From the NCBI GenBank assembly GCA_944320595.1, contig CALUIB010000013.1, positions 1-64,000 of the forward strand: DNA of 64,000 nt, in the 5' to 3' direction. How positions within the stretch are numbered: position 1 is the first letter of the stretch; each line of letters begins with the position of its first letter. This document shows, in pieces, positions 63,070 to 64,000 of this stretch. Position numbers and translations under genes: made by a program. Source of the stretch: an uncultured Muribaculaceae bacterium. GTDB taxonomy: Bacteria > Bacteroidota > Bacteroidia > Bacteroidales > Muribaculaceae. The notes beneath the pieces are model-generated. The model saw only the letters and a list, made by a program, of their open reading frames with translations, was not told the DNA's origin and searched no databases.

Positions 63070-63121
63070 GCAAATTCATACAAGTATGATTTGCAATTGC
63101 GCTCGTCTTGTACTATATTTG
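63070..63121 (+). promoter_or_regulatory. Promoter with palindromic operator for the AAA-ATPase-like gene
   Basis: TTTG (63090-63093), 20 bases, TATATTTG (63114-63121). The inverted repeat GCAAAT(T)CATAC / GTATGATTTGC (63070-63081, 63084-63094) has one bulged base, and its right arm contains the TTTG. A protein bound there would block the promoter. Confidence 0.7.
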
Positions 63122-63139
63122 TAATAAATTGTGAATGAC

Positions 63140-64000
63140 ATGAAATACCCGATAGGCATACAGAGCTTTGAGAAACTTAGGGAAGATGGTTATGTTTATG
63201 TCGATAAGACGGCATTGATATATAACTTGGTTCATGATGGTACTATATATTTCCTGAGCCGCCCACGGCGGTTCGGGAAAAGTCTTTTGGTTTCCACCCT
63301 GAAGAACTATTTTCTTGGGCGCAAGGAGCTGTTTCGCGGACTTGCCATAGACTCGCTTGAAACGGAATGGGCGGAATATCCCGTGTTCCACATTGATTTT
63401 AACGGGGAGAATTTCACTGCCCCAGGCACGCTTGAGAGGGCTATTGAGGACGCTGTTGCCGCATGGGAGGAGGTTTACGGTCGGTCGTCGTTCACGACCA
63501 TAGGCAAGCGTTTCGCCCATGTGCTTAACCAGGCACATATAAAGCATGACCGCCGGTGTGTGGTGCTTATTGACGAATATGACAAGCCAATTCTCGATGT
63601 GCTTGACTCTGGTACTGTTACCACTGTCGGTGGGGTGCAGATGCAACTTGAAGATGCCAACCGCGAGATACTGAAGGGTTTTTACTCGGTGTTCAAGGCC
63701 GCCGACAATGACTTGCAGTTCGTGCTACTGACGGGGGTGACCAAGTTCTCGCAGGTGAGCGTGTTCAGCGGCTTCAACCAGCCGGCCGACATAAGCATGG
63801 ACCCGCGCTACGAGACGCTGTGCGGCATCACCCAGCAGGAGATGGAAGGTTATTTTGCCGAGGCCATCGAAGAGATGGCAGGCAGCCAAGGTGTCAGTGG
63901 CGATGAAATGAAGGAGTTACTGAAACGGCAATATGACGGCTACCATTTTAGCAAAAACATGACTGATGTATATAACCCGTTCAGTCTGCTGAATGCTTTT
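63140..64000 (+). CDS. AAA-ATPase-like protein (3' end beyond window)
   Basis: The open frame runs from ATG 63140 (MKYPIGIQSFEKLREDGYVYVDKT) to the window edge, 287 codons. It carries the AAA-ATPase-like (PF09820 type) start, Walker A-like FLSRPRRFGKSLLVSTL, Walker B VVLIDEYDKPI and sensor LTGVTKFSQVSVFSG. The usual C-terminal PD-(D/E)XK-type nuclease half would lie outside. Members are numerous in gut Bacteroidales and patchily distributed, with unknown function. The -7 element and operator-like palindrome precede it. Confidence 0.92.
   Translation, partial: MKYPIGIQSFEKLREDGYVYVDKTALIYNLVHDGTIYFLSRPRRFGKSLLVSTLKNYFLGRKELFRGLAIDSLETEWAEYPVFHIDFNGENFTAPGTLERAIEDAVAAWEEVYGRSSFTTIGKRFAHVLNQAHIKHDRRCVVLIDEYDKPILDVLDSGTVTTVGGVQMQLEDANREILKGFYSVFKAADNDLQFVLLTGVTKFSQVSVFSGFNQPADISMDPRYETLCGITQQEMEGYFAEAIEEMAGSQGVSGDEMKELLKRQYDGYHFSKNMTDVYNPFSLLNAF

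Noticed and set aside
1-64000. Insertion sequences, integrases, prophage genes or rRNA
   Set aside because: I looked for transposase and integrase motifs and rRNA signatures in the translated and raw sequence and saw none.

Overview
The window looks like chromosome of a gut Bacteroidales bacterium, most probably Muribaculaceae (family level is an inference). Support comes from promoters of the Bacteroidetes type (TTTG or TTG, 19-20 bases, then TAnnTTTG), starts without strong Shine-Dalgarno sequences, a starch locus of the Sus type, a TamB/TamL pair, a PorZ-like protein and an ilv operon carrying an acyl-ACP thioesterase. Most of the window is GC-rich housekeeping DNA. A few AT-richer islands hold what look like acquired genes.

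Layout. 1-9.5 kb: tRNA-Ser(UGA), a TonB-dependent receptor, truA and speA (minus strand), class II fructose-bisphosphate aldolase, two tiny membrane proteins, a DUF4286 gene overlapping ruvC, and a structured non-coding segment with its own promoter just before a small secreted protein. 9.5-17.5 kb: hsp20, then the tamB-tamL envelope pair. 17.6-29.4 kb: a starch-utilisation locus with a SusR-like membrane regulator, SusC, SusD, a three-module CBM26-like starch-binding lipoprotein, a GH13 amylase lipoprotein and a SusB-like GH97 alpha-glucosidase, closed by a strong terminator. 29.6-36.1 kb: the branched-chain amino acid operon, preceded by a leader peptide in which 19 of 34 residues are Val, Leu or Ile and by an attenuator hairpin, then ilvD, ilvB, ilvN, thioesterase and ilvC.

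36.1-39.5 kb: an AT-richer three-gene operon with overlapping reading frames (DUF262 protein, DUF3696-type AAA ATPase, unknown protein). It is the best candidate here for an undescribed, probably anti-phage, system. 40-44.2 kb: a flavodoxin/ferredoxin protein, a DJ-1 family protein, ApbE, and an AAA_14/DUF4143 ATPase with three iteron-like repeats in its promoter. 44.4-53 kb: an S9 dipeptidyl-peptidase lipoprotein, a YgiQ-type radical SAM protein, uvrB, and a set of exported redox or stress proteins (Tat-like flavoprotein, cyclophilin-like protein, carboxymuconolactone decarboxylase/cupin protein). 53-64 kb: GH20 hexosaminidase, PorZ-like propeller protein, menD, xpt, a 2[4Fe-4S] ferredoxin, a GT2 glycosyltransferase, an ACT-domain protein, an outer-membrane protein, and the first part of an AAA-ATPase-like gene whose promoter carries a palindrome.

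Several palindromes lie between genes. Two belong to one family (25805-25836 and 39731-39763). One is a perfect 40-base palindrome (53151-53190). Two AAA ATPase genes have repeats or palindromes at their promoters, which suggests self-regulated accessory modules. Family assignments were made by eye from motifs; no database search was possible.
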